Below are positions 10,191 to 19,930 of a stretch of 63,082 nucleotides of DNA, piece by piece; position 1 is the stretch's first letter; every line of letters starts with the position of its first letter. Under the pieces are notes generated by a model that was not told the DNA's origin, did no database searches, and saw only the letters and a program-made list of their open reading frames with translations. Location of the stretch: contig CADCEW010000005.1 in the NCBI GenBank assembly GCA_902800585.1, forward strand, positions 1-63,082, in the 5' to 3' direction. Made by a program: the position numbers and the translations under genes. Origin of the DNA: an uncultured Prevotellaceae bacterium. Its GTDB lineage: Bacteria; Bacteroidota; Bacteroidia; Bacteroidales; Bacteroidaceae.

Positions 10191-11729
10191 TTATTTCAGT
10201 GCTTTGTTCAACATATAATAAACCTCGTTGTTGCGGAGCGTCTGCTTGATGTCGGCAATAGTAGTCTGCTTGTTGATGCGGACATACTCGATGCCTGTCA
10301 TTTCAGCAAAGTCCTCCCAGTACTCCTCGTTAATATCATAAGAGAAGGCACTGTGATGCGTACCACCAGCAAGAATCCAAGCAGCAGCACCAATCTCGAA
10401 GGTGGGCTGAGGAATCCATAGGGCAGAGGCAACAGGCAGGTGAGGCATAGGTTTCGGCTCAATGCATTCTACTTCCTGAGAAATCAGGCGGAAGCGGTTG
10501 CCGAGGTCTACAACGGTAGCCTTGATGCCACGACCGACCTTAGAGGTGAATACCAGACGAGCTGTCTGTTGCTTACGGATACCGATGCCAAGGAAGTGAA
10601 CTTCCTGTTTGGGTTTGTCCGTAGCAATCAGCGGACAGATTTCCAACATGTGGCTCTGTAGACAAGAGCTGCGGTCACCTGCGAAGTTAAGAGTATAATC
10701 TTCGAGGAATGAACAACCCATAGGCATTCCCTGTTGGATAATCCAAAGTGTACGATACAGACAAGCTGTCTTCCAGTCGCCTTCGGCACCGAAGCCATAA
10801 CCTTCTTCCATCAGACGCTGGGAAGCAAGTCCTGGAATCTGGTCGAAGCCTACGAAGTTAGGATCGTTGATGTCAGCATCGCCTAAGTCATCGAAGTTAG
10901 TAGTAAAGGCAGTAGCACCCTCGTCTTTCAGTACACGACGCAATGCAATCTCAGCCTTGGCACTGTTCTTAACTTTTTCCCAATAAACCTCCTCGCCAGA
11001 CTCATCAATCTTGATGGTATAGAGCTTCTTGTATTCCTCAACCAAAGCATCAGCCTCGGCATCAGTTACCTTCTTGAAATACTCCATTAAGGAAGAAACT
11101 GGGTAGTAGTCTACATGGTAACCCATGCGTTGCTCGAACTCTACACGATCACCATCCGTAACGGCCACGTTGTTCATGTTCATACCAAACATCAGGCAGC
11201 GTACGTTCTTGGCATCAGCAACACCAGCTGCCACACGAGCCCAGACAGCAATCTGTTTCTGGACTTTTTCATCTTTCCAGTATCCACAAACAACCTTACG
11301 GGCGACACGCATACGGGTGCAGATATGACCGAACTCAATGTCGCCATGAGCACTCTGGTTGAGGTTCATGAAGTCCATGTCAATCTCGCTCCAGGGAATC
11401 TCTGCATTATACTGTGTGTGGAAGTGGAGGAGGGGCTTCTGTAATTGCTGCAGACCCTTGATCCACATCTTGGCAGGTGAGAAGGTATGCATCCAGGTAA
11501 TGATACCTACGCATTTCTCTTCATTATTAGCAGCCAGCATGATAGCCTCTACTTCCTTACTGCTGTTAGCAGTGCCTTTATAAACTATCTTCACAGGGAT
11601 GTTGCCAGAGGCGTTCAAACCCTCTACCATCTCCTTACTGTGTCCATCTACTGCAACCACTGCATCACCTCCATACAGGAGTTGTGCACCAGTTACCCAC
11701 CAAATCTCAAAATTATCAAATGCTTTCAT
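10191..11729 (-). CDS. araA: L-arabinose isomerase
   Basis: A 512-residue isomerase that converts L-arabinose to L-ribulose in the cytoplasm with Mn2+. Recognisable blocks are IITWMHTFSPAKMWI, PLLHFHTQYNAEIPW, GDIEFGHICTRMRVARK and ILAGGTHHSAFS. These include the conserved His and Glu residues around the metal site. Length is normal for the family (about 500). It lies between araD and the kinase and is probably repressed by the AraR encoded upstream in the same unit. Confidence 0.95.
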   Translation of the reverse strand: MKAFDNFEIWWVTGAQLLYGGDAVVAVDGHSKEMVEGLNASGNIPVKIVYKGTANSSKEVEAIMLAANNEEKCVGIITWMHTFSPAKMWIKGLQQLQKPLLHFHTQYNAEIPWSEIDMDFMNLNQSAHGDIEFGHICTRMRVARKVVCGYWKDEKVQKQIAVWARVAAGVADAKNVRCLMFGMNMNNVAVTDGDRVEFEQRMGYHVDYYPVSSLMEYFKKVTDAEADALVEEYKKLYTIKIDESGEEVYWEKVKNSAKAEIALRRVLKDEGATAFTTNFDDLGDADINDPNFVGFDQIPGLASQRLMEEGYGFGAEGDWKTACLYRTLWIIQQGMPMGCSFLEDYTLNFAGDRSSCLQSHMLEICPLIATDKPKQEVHFLGIGIRKQQTARLVFTSKVGRGIKATVVDLGNRFRLISQEVECIEPKPMPHLPVASALWIPQPTFEIGAAAWILAGGTHHSAFSYDINEEYWEDFAEMTGIEYVRINKQTTIADIKQTLRNNEVYYMLNKALK

Positions 11730-11751
11730 AAAATAAGTTTTTAGTTATATA

Positions 11752-12453
11752 CTACGCTTTTTTCTTCTGTCCGTAATAGGCATTAGGACCATGCTTACGA
11801 TTGAAATGCTTCTCAACGAGGAGAGGATTCATCGTCGTGTTCGGATTCACGGAGAAAGAGACAAACGCCATCTTGGCAACCTGTTCCATCACAACGGCAT
11901 TGTAAACGGCATTGTCCGGGTCTTTACCCCATGAGAAAGGACCATGATTCTTAACCAACACACCAGGCGTATGAACAGGATTGATATTGCCTGCTTCTAT
12001 GCGGTTGACAATGACGATACCTGTATTATACTCATATTCTGCCATCTGGTCTGCTGTCATATCAGCAGTACATGGAATCTCATCATGGAAATAGTCTGCA
12101 TGAGTTGTTCCGATACTGGGGATGTCCTTGCCTGCCTGTGCCCATGCTGTAGCATAGGTAGAGTGGGTGTGAACGACACCGCCAATCTCAGGGAATGCCC
12201 TATATAATACAAGGTGTGTAGGTGTGTCGGATGAAGGATTGAGGTCTCCCTCCACAACCTTACCAGTCTGTAAGTCGACAACCACCATATCGGATGCCTT
12301 CATTGTGTCGTAGTCAACACCAGAGGGTTTGATGACTACTAAACCTTTCTCGCGGTCAATGCCAGAAACATTACCCCATGTATAAATTACCAGATTGTGT
12401 TTTACCAAATCGAGATTAGCACGGAATACTTTTTCTTTCAGTTCTTCTAACAT
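11752..12453 (-). CDS. araD: L-ribulose-5-phosphate 4-epimerase
   Basis: A 233-residue class II aldolase-fold epimerase giving D-xylulose 5-phosphate. Zinc ligands are visible in [13 protein letters not shown] and in the C-terminal [12 protein letters not shown] region, and the loop [19 protein letters not shown] is typical. The start at 12453 ([13 protein letters not shown]) is chosen. An in-frame extension to 12543 exists but would overlap the upstream araR gene and lacks family similarity. Only 4 bases separate it from the araR stop. Confidence 0.95.
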   Translation of the reverse strand: MLEELKEKVFRANLDLVKHNLVIYTWGNVSGIDREKGLVVIKPSGVDYDTMKASDMVVVDLQTGKVVEGDLNPSSDTPTHLVLYRAFPEIGGVVHTHSTYATAWAQAGKDIPSIGTTHADYFHDEIPCTADMTADQMAEYEYNTGIVIVNRIEAGNINPVHTPGVLVKNHGPFSWGKDPDNAVYNAVVMEQVAKMAFVSFSVNPNTTMNPLLVEKHFNRKHGPNAYYGQKKKA

Positions 12454-12457
12454 AATA

Positions 12458-13135
12458 TTATAATTTAAAGTTAGGGTCCTCAGCATAGGCTCGTCTGTTA
12501 AAACGATAGAGAAAGGCTCCACGCTTTGAACCTGTTTTATCAATCAATTCTGTCTTCTCTATGAAATCCATTTCCTTGATACGCTTGCGGAAATTACGTT
12601 TGTCCACTTCTTCCCCGTTGACAGTCTCATAAAGACGCTGTAGTTGGGTGAGTGTAAACAGATTCGGTAAGAGACGGAAACCAATGGGCTCTGTCCTGAT
12701 TTTCTCTTTCATCAACCTACGAGCCTTATTAACCATCTCTTGATGATCGGAGTACAAATGAGGTATTTTTTGGATGTCAACCCATTCCACGCCATGTTCT
12801 TCACGCAGCGTATCTTCGTAGTCCTTGACGTTGATAAGAGCATAATAGGCAATGGATACCACTCGCTCTCCTGGGTCACGGTCGACTTTTCCAAAAGCAC
12901 CTACCTGACGCATATAGATATTACGCATTCCTGTCAACTCATAGAGTGTGCGATGAGCGGCATCGTCGACACTCTCGTTGTGGCGAACGAAGCCTCCATA
13001 GAGACTCCATTCACCACGACCAGGGTCCAAGTTGCGTCGACCGATGAGAATCTTCAGTTTGTTGTCGTCAAAGCCGAAGATGATACAGTCGACGGACAGG
13101 AATACTTTTTGAAACTCTTGATAGAATGTAGTCAT
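12458..13135 (-). CDS. araR: Nudix-type arabinose repressor AraR
   Basis: A 225-residue transcription factor with an N-terminal Nudix-like domain (about 10-140) and a C-terminal winged-helix (about 150-225: [20 protein letters not shown] followed by [11 protein letters not shown]). This is the architecture of NrtR-related regulators, and in Bacteroides such a protein is the L-arabinose-responsive AraR. The Nudix box is degenerate ([16 protein letters not shown]), which fits ligand binding instead of hydrolysis. It sits between the transporter and araD. An operator was not identified by eye. Confidence 0.85.
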   Translation of the reverse strand: MTTFYQEFQKVFLSVDCIIFGFDDNKLKILIGRRNLDPGRGEWSLYGGFVRHNESVDDAAHRTLYELTGMRNIYMRQVGAFGKVDRDPGERVVSIAYYALINVKDYEDTLREEHGVEWVDIQKIPHLYSDHQEMVNKARRLMKEKIRTEPIGFRLLPNLFTLTQLQRLYETVNGEEVDKRNFRKRIKEMDFIEKTELIDKTGSKRGAFLYRFNRRAYAEDPNFKL

Positions 13136-13141
13136 CTCGGT

Positions 13142-14839
13142 TTACCAGAAATAGATATAGAATGCTACAGTGATACCGAGGATGATAACTGTATGGATGA
13201 TATCCCAGTGGTTCCAACTCTGACGGGTTGCTTCAATCTGCTCTGGGGTAGAGGTACCAAAGACCAAACCCTGAATCTTCTTTTCGCTGGGAGCTTCGGT
13301 GCAGAGTGACACGATGAAGACGATAAGACAGCAGACAATCAACATAACACCGCAGAAGAATAACCAGTTGAAGTCATAGAATACTGCCTTGAACCAGTTG
13401 TCTGTTGCGTCTGTGACATTGCTGTAATATACTTTCGCGCCCAGACGGGTCAGACCGATGATAATACCAGAGAGCAATCCCCACATTCCACCCTTGGCAG
13501 AGGCACGCTTCCAGGTAACACCCAACAGGAAGGCGGCAGCAATACCAGGAGCCAGTACTGACTGAACGTCCTGCAAGTAAGTGTAGAGCACGTCACCTAC
13601 AGAACGCATGATAGGAATCCAAAGGATGCCGAGGATAACAATAACTACGGTTGCGATCTGTCCAATGCGTACAAGACTCTTCTCCGAGGTGTTAGGCTTC
13701 AGGCGTTTCCAGAAGTCGATGGTGAAGAGCATGGCCGAAGAGTTGAACAGGGAAGCGAGTGATGACATCAGGGCTGCGAGGATACCACAGACTACCAGAC
13801 CTTTCACACCAGCAGGCAAAATCTTTGCCACAAGGGTAGGGAAGGCCGCGTCAGCATTAGGATTACCGTTTGCCAACATAGGCAGGAATCCCTCGCCACC
13901 TGCTGCCAAATACTTCTGGTGCAATGCAAAAGCAATCATACCTGGAATCAAGAACAGGAATACAGGCAACAGTTTCAGATAGGCGCCAAAGATAGTACCA
14001 CGGCGTGCCTCTTTCTCATTCTTACCAGACAGTACGCGTTGTACGATGAACTGGTCAGTACACCAGTACCAGAAACCAATGACGGCAGAGCCCACCAAAG
14101 CACCAAGCCATGGGTATTGTGGGTCACTGTTAGAACGCATCAGGTGAATCATCGTACCTGTAGCACCATCATAACTAGGTTTTACATCACAGAGTTGCAG
14201 CATCTCGTCCCAGCTACCAAGAGCCTTCATACCTAATACAAGGATAATCAGAGAACCTAATAACAAAATAGGTGTCTGAAGCACGCTGGTGTACAACACT
14301 GACTTCATGCCTCCGAAGATGGTGTAGAGAGCGGTAATAACCACCAGTCCGATGGCTGCAATCCAGAAGAAGTCAATACCCCAGAGTTCCTCGATACCGA
14401 ATACCTGTTGGAATACGAGTCCACCTGCATATACAGTCACAGCAACCTTTGTCAGCACATAACTGATAAGAGAGATGACAGAGAGGATGGTGCGGCTCTC
14501 CTTATTGAAGCGACGCTCCAGAAACTCAGGCATCGTATATACCATGCTTCGGGTATAGAATGGAACGAAGACCCAACCGAGAATCAGGATCATCCATCCC
14601 TGAATCTCCCAGTGAGCCATTGCCATACCAGAGGAAGCACCAGCACCTGCCAGTCCAATCAAGTGCTCTGAACCAATGTTTGAAGCGAAGATGGACGCAC
14701 CAATGGCAATCCATGTAGCATCCTTACCACCGAGGAAGTAGTCTGCCGAGTTGTCGTTCTTCTGAGAGACGACCCATAGTACAATGCCAATCAGCGCAAG
14801 GCAGAAAACGCCAATGACAATCCAGTCTAATAATGCCAT
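13142..14839 (-). CDS. Sodium:solute symporter, probable L-arabinose transporter
   Basis: A 565-residue inner-membrane protein of the solute:sodium symporter (SSS/SGLT) family with about 13-14 hydrophobic segments. Typical blocks are DYFLGGKDATWIAIGASIFASNIG near the N-terminus, GFWYWCTDQFIVQRVLSG in the middle and SSLASLFNSSAMLFTIDFW. Related symporters lie in Bacteroides arabinose operons and import arabinose. The position next to araR supports that substrate, though galactose or xylose cannot be excluded. It starts 26 bases after the mutarotase stop. Confidence 0.85.
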   Translation of the reverse strand: MALLDWIVIGVFCLALIGIVLWVVSQKNDNSADYFLGGKDATWIAIGASIFASNIGSEHLIGLAGAGASSGMAMAHWEIQGWMILILGWVFVPFYTRSMVYTMPEFLERRFNKESRTILSVISLISYVLTKVAVTVYAGGLVFQQVFGIEELWGIDFFWIAAIGLVVITALYTIFGGMKSVLYTSVLQTPILLLGSLIILVLGMKALGSWDEMLQLCDVKPSYDGATGTMIHLMRSNSDPQYPWLGALVGSAVIGFWYWCTDQFIVQRVLSGKNEKEARRGTIFGAYLKLLPVFLFLIPGMIAFALHQKYLAAGGEGFLPMLANGNPNADAAFPTLVAKILPAGVKGLVVCGILAALMSSLASLFNSSAMLFTIDFWKRLKPNTSEKSLVRIGQIATVVIVILGILWIPIMRSVGDVLYTYLQDVQSVLAPGIAAAFLLGVTWKRASAKGGMWGLLSGIIIGLTRLGAKVYYSNVTDATDNWFKAVFYDFNWLFFCGVMLIVCCLIVFIVSLCTEAPSEKKIQGLVFGTSTPEQIEATRQSWNHWDIIHTVIILGITVAFYIYFW

Positions 14840-14865
14840 GTTTATTTATTTTTATGATTTACTAT

Positions 14866-16044
14866 TTATTTAACTGAGAACTTATAAGCAGCATGGCTGT
14901 GATACTTCTCACCAGGATTCAAAACAGGCTGAACCCAGTCTTTCTTGTTGGGGCTGTCAGGATATTTCTGACTCTCCAGACATACACTCACATGTTTCGG
15001 ATATTTAATACCATGCTTACGGATGATATCAGCATCTTTACCTACGCCCTGGAAATTACCGCTATAGAACTGAACACCAGGCTCGTTGGTGTACATTTCC
15101 ATGAAGATACCTGTCTTGGGAGAATAAAGGCTGGCACATACCTGTGTGTCGTCGCCCTTACCGTCCTTATAAGTATTCAAGCACCAGTTATGGTCATAAC
15201 CAGTGGCATTCTGAATCTGGTCGAAAGAAGAGTTGATGCTGTCACCCAAAGCGTGAGGAGTACGGAAATCCATAGGAGTTCCCTCTACAGACTTAATCTC
15301 GCCAGTGGGAATATAAAGTTTGTCGCTGGGAGTGAAATTGTCGGCATTCACATAGCAAATCATATCATAAGCAGGCTGTGTGAAGTCGCCACTCAGATTA
15401 TAATAGTTGTGATTGGTCTGGTTGATGATAGTCGGCTTGTCAGTCTCTGCCTCCCATGTCATATCCAGAATATTGTCAGCAGTCAGTTTGTAGGTCGTCA
15501 CGGCAGTCACCTTTCCTGGGAATCCGTTCTCACCATCTTCTGCCACGATTGTCAGTTTCAGGATAGAGTCACCAATCTGCTCTGCATCGTATACCTGATT
15601 CATCCAACCTGTAGTACCACCACCATGCAGACAGTTTGGTCCGTCATTCTGTTTCAGTTGATAGGTAGAATCATTCAGCGTAAACTTACCACCACTGATG
15701 CGATTAGCATAGCGTCCTACACTTGAACCGTAGTCCGTAGGAGAATTCAATGTATCTGCATACTGGGCGATGTTGTCGAAACCTAATACAACATCTGTCG
15801 GCTTACCGTCTTTGTCAGGTACAACCAGGCTTACAATACGTCCGCCATAGTTGGTAATGCATACTTCAATGCCGTTGGCGTTTTTCAAGGTGTAAAGCTT
15901 TACAGGTTTTTCATTAATCACGGTGTCGAACTTTGCGGGATCAAGACCAGAAACGGTCAATGTAGACTCGGTCTTTGAACCACATGCGGAGAATATGGCT
16001 AATGCGATACCACACCCCATCACAGTTTTCATTAATTTTTTCAT
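14866..16044 (-). CDS. galM: Aldose 1-epimerase (mutarotase), lipoprotein form
   Basis: A 392-residue galactose-mutarotase family protein. The N-terminus has a lipobox (AIFSAC, lipidated Cys21), so the enzyme is anchored to a membrane facing the periplasm. Catalytic features are the histidines in NQTNHNYYNLSG and GYDHNWCLN and a late glutamate in NEPGVQFYSGNF. It interconverts sugar anomers before uptake, which fits its place immediately upstream of the symporter. It is the first gene of the arabinose unit. The window's second mutarotase (18732-19820) lacks a signal peptide, so the two work in different compartments. Confidence 0.9.
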   Translation of the reverse strand: MKKLMKTVMGCGIALAIFSACGSKTESTLTVSGLDPAKFDTVINEKPVKLYTLKNANGIEVCITNYGGRIVSLVVPDKDGKPTDVVLGFDNIAQYADTLNSPTDYGSSVGRYANRISGGKFTLNDSTYQLKQNDGPNCLHGGGTTGWMNQVYDAEQIGDSILKLTIVAEDGENGFPGKVTAVTTYKLTADNILDMTWEAETDKPTIINQTNHNYYNLSGDFTQPAYDMICYVNADNFTPSDKLYIPTGEIKSVEGTPMDFRTPHALGDSINSSFDQIQNATGYDHNWCLNTYKDGKGDDTQVCASLYSPKTGIFMEMYTNEPGVQFYSGNFQGVGKDADIIRKHGIKYPKHVSVCLESQKYPDSPNKKDWVQPVLNPGEKYHSHAAYKFSVK

Positions 16045-16131
16045 TGTCAGAAAGTTTTAAGTTATTAATGTTTTGTTAGTAATTTGGGTGTAAAATTACA
16101 ATTATTTTTCGAGATAACCAATAATAAAAAC

Positions 16132-16162
16132 AGCCTAAAGTGTGTAAATAACACTTTAGACT
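16132..16162 (-). terminator. Rho-independent terminator after galK
   Basis: AGTCTAAAGTGT pairs with ACACTTTAGGCT around a 7-base loop, followed on the minus strand by GTTTTTATT. It lies about 36 bases beyond the galK stop and separates the galactose from the arabinose transcription unit. Confidence 0.85.
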
Positions 16163-16198
16163 GCATATTTAACTTTATTTAAGCGAAACAGATGCTCT

Positions 16199-17365
16199 TT
16201 AGCAGAGCTTTCTTGAACCATCACCAATGACTACGTCATAGACTTTAGGTTCATGTCCATATTTTGCATTGAACTTCTGTTTGGCATCTGCAATAAATTT
16301 CGCATAGAGATCGTTGCGGACGAGATTGATAGTACAACCACCAAAGCCGCCACCCATGATACGTGAGCCTGTCACACCATTCTCTTTAGCGATTTCATTC
16401 AGGAAGTCGAGTTCCTCACAAGAAACCTCGTAGTCCTTGGAAAGACCTTCGTGAGTTTTATACATCAGTTCACCGACTTTCTCATAATCGCCTTCATTAA
16501 GGGCATCGCAGACAGCCAGTACACGGTCTTTCTCACCGAGTACGAATTTGGCGCGCTTGTAGTCTTCTTCACCGACTTCTGCACGTACCTCGTCGAGTTG
16601 TTCCCATGTGCAGTCACGTAGGGTCTCAAACTTACCTTCCGGATGCTTTGCCTGAATATGTTTCACTACGTTCTCACAAGAGTTGCGGCGGTCGTTGTAA
16701 GGAGAACCTGCCAACTGATGTTTCACTACACTGTCAAGCAACACTAGACGATAGCCATCAGGTTTGAAAGGGAAATATTCAAACTCACGGGAGCGACAGT
16801 CAAGACGCATCAGACAGCCAGCTTTTCCGAAGACACTGGCAAACTGATCCATAATGCCACAGTTCACTCCACAATAGTTGTGTTCTGTAGCCTGACCTGC
16901 CAAAGCCATATCCCATTGAGATACTTTATTCTCACCAAAGATATCGTTCAGACCGAATGCAAAACAACTCTCCATCGCTGCAGAGGATGACATACCTGCA
17001 CCGAGGGGAACGTCACCTGCAAAGGCTATATTAAATCCTTTTACGGGAACGCCTAACTTTTTCATCTCCAAGGAGATACCATAGATATATCGTGCCCACG
17101 AAGCCTTTGGCCCGTTGGGGTCAGATAACTTAAAATCAACACGGTCTTTCAGATCAATTGCATAAGCCATCACGGTGTCTTCCGTACCGTTGGCACGCAT
17201 CTCTGCCATGATACCTTTATCCACAGCTCCAGGGAATACAAAGCCTCCATTATAGTCGGTATGCTCACCAATCAAATTAATACGACCAGGGGATGCATAT
17301 ACATTACCAGTCTTTCCGTCAAAATGCTTGATAAAGCGGCTTCTTACAAATTCAATATCCATCAT
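16199..17365 (-). CDS. galK: Galactokinase
   Basis: A 388-residue GHMP kinase that phosphorylates alpha-D-galactose at C1. The signature GRINLIGEHTDYNGG lies near residue 28, the ATP-binding motif PLGAGMSSSAAMES near 120, and the third GHMP motif GSRIMGGGFGGCTI near 335. Length is standard. It lies 21 bases after the MFS permease stop and ends the galactose unit. Two ATG codons stand in tandem at the start, and either may be used. Confidence 0.96.
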   Translation of the reverse strand: MMDIEFVRSRFIKHFDGKTGNVYASPGRINLIGEHTDYNGGFVFPGAVDKGIMAEMRANGTEDTVMAYAIDLKDRVDFKLSDPNGPKASWARYIYGISLEMKKLGVPVKGFNIAFAGDVPLGAGMSSSAAMESCFAFGLNDIFGENKVSQWDMALAGQATEHNYCGVNCGIMDQFASVFGKAGCLMRLDCRSREFEYFPFKPDGYRLVLLDSVVKHQLAGSPYNDRRNSCENVVKHIQAKHPEGKFETLRDCTWEQLDEVRAEVGEEDYKRAKFVLGEKDRVLAVCDALNEGDYEKVGELMYKTHEGLSKDYEVSCEELDFLNEIAKENGVTGSRIMGGGFGGCTINLVRNDLYAKFIADAKQKFNAKYGHEPKVYDVVIGDGSRKLC

Positions 17366-17386
17366 TGTAATTTAAATTCTATTTGT

Positions 17387-18709
17387 TTATTCCACAGGGA
17401 TATCTTTGTTGACATTCTTACAGCCGATGAGGGCGTAGAAGAACATGTAGCCCATAGCCAGCAGGTAGACAAAATAACTTGGCATGTAGCCCATGAAGTC
17501 GGCAAAGAAATTCTGTACGACAGGCAGTACACCACCACCGACAACCATCATCATGAAAATACCAGAAGCCTGAGCGGTGTATTTACCCAATCCCTCGGTA
17601 GCCAGATTGAAGATGGATGCCCACATGACTGATGTGCACAAACCGCAAACAACCAGTAGGACGGCACTTAGAGGTACAGTAGTCATCTCAACCGTTCCCT
17701 CAAGAATCTTCACCAAAGGCATCGTAGCCGTAACACTTTTCGGAGTAAGAATAGCAGCGACAATCAGCACCATGCCTATAAAAGTCGTAGTAAGCATCAT
17801 CTGACGTGACGATACTTTAGCACCGATAGCACTGGCTATCATACGACCTACGAGCATTAGCAGCCAATACATGGCAGCTACTGCACCACCAATGGTAGCT
17901 GCATTGAGTACAGCCTCGGGATTAACCCATGCACCGTTGGCACTAGTGTCAGACAGATAGAAGTTCAGACCACCAGGAATACCTACCTCGACACCGACAT
18001 AGACAAAGATGGCGATAACCCCCAACAGACAGTGACGGAATGACCAAGGTGAATGTTCGAATTTAGTTTCAGCAGTGACTTTACCCAGTTCCGGATCCTT
18101 AATGGGGATGAACAAAAGGATGATGAACGCTGCTGCGAAGACGGTCATGGCGATATACATCACCAAATTGACGTCGGCCATCTGGGTTGTTGGAGTCACT
18201 GTACCAATGAGTGCACCAACGAGCATTGGTGTCATAGTACCTGACAGCGAATTGAGCGTACCTCCAATCATGTTCAGCTGGTTACCACGATTGCCACCAC
18301 CGCCCAAGAGGTTGAGCATAGGGTTGACAACGGTGTTCAGAATACAAACGGCGAAACCGCTGACGAAAGCACCAAACAGATAGACGCAGAAGCCGGGAAT
18401 ACCGCCAGAAAATCCTGAGAGGAACTGGATAAGCACACCGAAGAATCCTACGGCAATACCGATGAGAGCCGTCTTCTTATAGCCTACCTTGGTCAGCATC
18501 TTACCTGCAGGAATACCCATGAAGAGGTAGGCGAAGAAATTCATGAAGTTACCCATGATGCCCAGCACGTTAGAACCACCAATCTCTGGTTGGTTCTTCC
18601 AGATGACACCAATAGGTGCGCCGAGATTCGTTACGAACGAAATCATGGCATAAAGAAACATCATGGTAATAATTGCAATGATGCTTCCGTTTTGTTTCTG
18701 ATTACTCAT
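17387..18709 (-). CDS. MFS sugar permease (glucose/galactose or fucose permease type)
   Basis: A 440-residue inner-membrane transporter with 12 predicted hydrophobic segments. The N-terminal half has MNFFAYLFMGIPAGKMLTKV, the MFS loop 2-3 pattern, and both halves have Gly-rich helices. It resembles the FucP/GluP-type sugar:H+ symporters of Bacteroidota. The neighbours, galactokinase and a cytoplasmic mutarotase, make galactose the most likely substrate. It is the middle gene of a three-gene unit. Confidence 0.82.
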   Translation of the reverse strand: MSNQKQNGSIIAIITMMFLYAMISFVTNLGAPIGVIWKNQPEIGGSNVLGIMGNFMNFFAYLFMGIPAGKMLTKVGYKKTALIGIAVGFFGVLIQFLSGFSGGIPGFCVYLFGAFVSGFAVCILNTVVNPMLNLLGGGGNRGNQLNMIGGTLNSLSGTMTPMLVGALIGTVTPTTQMADVNLVMYIAMTVFAAAFIILLFIPIKDPELGKVTAETKFEHSPWSFRHCLLGVIAIFVYVGVEVGIPGGLNFYLSDTSANGAWVNPEAVLNAATIGGAVAAMYWLLMLVGRMIASAIGAKVSSRQMMLTTTFIGMVLIVAAILTPKSVTATMPLVKILEGTVEMTTVPLSAVLLVVCGLCTSVMWASIFNLATEGLGKYTAQASGIFMMMVVGGGVLPVVQNFFADFMGYMPSYFVYLLAMGYMFFYALIGCKNVNKDIPVE

Positions 18710-18731
18710 ATACTAATATGGGTTTATAGAA

Positions 18732-19820
18732 TTATTTCACACCAAACTTGTAAATCGTCTTCTGCTTGTAACGCTCACCAGGATTCAGTACGACGCTGGG
18801 GAAGTACGGACGATTAGGTGAATCGGGGAAGTGTTGAGCCTCGAAGCATACAGCTGAACGATAGGGGAATGTGCAACCATTGGCACCTTTATAACCACTG
18901 GCATAGTTGGCGGTGTAGAGTTGCATACCAGGCTCGGTTGTATATACTTCCATGGTACGTCCGCTCTTCGGCTCTGTTACCTTGGCAGCAAAACTCAATT
19001 CTCCTTCTTCTTTCTTATTCAGCACATAGTTGTGGTCAAAGCCCTTGCCGAACTTAATCTGCTCGTGGTCTGCGTTGATATCCTTTCCAAAAGGTTTGGG
19101 TTTGCGGAAATCGAACGGAGTGCCTTCTACCTTCAGGATTTCACCTGTTGGAATAGCTGTGTCGTCGGTAGGAAGATAGAAGTCTGCATTAATCTCGCAA
19201 ATCTGATCCTCAATCGTTGGAGTAGGATCTGCTGTGCCTGCCAGACTAAAGAAAGCGTGGTGTGTCAGATTGACAATGGTCTTCTTGTTAGTGGTGGCAA
19301 GATATTCGATAACCAACTCGTTCTCGTCAGTAAAGGTAAATTCTACTGTTACATCCAGTTCACCCGTAAAGCCTTCTTCACCATAAGAAGATACACGATG
19401 CAAGGCCAATGAGCGAGGACCCATCTGACGGGCATCCCATACTTTGGCGTTGAAACCTACTGAACCGCCGTGCAGGTGGTTAGGACCATCGTTGAGAGCC
19501 AACTGGTATTCCTTACCATTCAGCGTAAACTGTCCTTTGCAGATACGGTTACCCCAGCGTCCAATTAAAGTAGACAAGTAAGGCTCCTTACCACTGGTGA
19601 GTTGCTTAATGCTACCGTGTCCTTGGATGACGTTACCTACTTTTCCATCTTTGTCAGGTACCATAATAGCACAGATGGCTCCTCCATAGTTAGAGATAGC
19701 CACTTCATAGCCTTTACGGTTACGCAGGATGTACAAATCAGTTTTCTTACCATTAATCGTGGTCTGGAAATCCTTACGATTCAGACCACACAAATTCGCA
19801 TTTTCGGTTGTGTTAGCCAT
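18732..19820 (-). CDS. galM: Aldose 1-epimerase (mutarotase), cytoplasmic form
   Basis: A 362-residue mutarotase without signal peptide. Conserved blocks are LIGRWGNRICKG, DGPNHLHGGSVGF, NLTHHAFFSLAG (catalytic histidine), GFDHNYVLN and TTEPGMQLYTANY (catalytic glutamate). It produces the alpha anomer of galactose for galactokinase. It is the first gene of the galactose unit, with a promoter 38-69 bases upstream. It is clearly paralogous to the lipoprotein mutarotase at 14866-16044. Confidence 0.93.
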   Translation of the reverse strand: MANTTENANLCGLNRKDFQTTINGKKTDLYILRNRKGYEVAISNYGGAICAIMVPDKDGKVGNVIQGHGSIKQLTSGKEPYLSTLIGRWGNRICKGQFTLNGKEYQLALNDGPNHLHGGSVGFNAKVWDARQMGPRSLALHRVSSYGEEGFTGELDVTVEFTFTDENELVIEYLATTNKKTIVNLTHHAFFSLAGTADPTPTIEDQICEINADFYLPTDDTAIPTGEILKVEGTPFDFRKPKPFGKDINADHEQIKFGKGFDHNYVLNKKEEGELSFAAKVTEPKSGRTMEVYTTEPGMQLYTANYASGYKGANGCTFPYRSAVCFEAQHFPDSPNRPYFPSVVLNPGERYKQKTIYKFGVK

Positions 19821-19857
19821 AATTGATTGTTTTTAGTCAAATGAATTATCTAACCTG

Positions 19858-19889
19858 CAAAGTAACCGAAAAAAAACGAGAATAGCAAA
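19858..19889 (-). promoter_or_regulatory. Promoter of the galactose unit
   Basis: On the minus strand a TTTG box (19886-19889) and TTACTTTG (19858-19865) are separated by 20 bases. This is close to the Bacteroidota consensus, with one mismatch in the -7 box. Confidence 0.65.
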
Positions 19890-19930
19890 GGAAACGTGGA
19901 AAAAAACGTTTATTGGAATGTTAAAAACAA

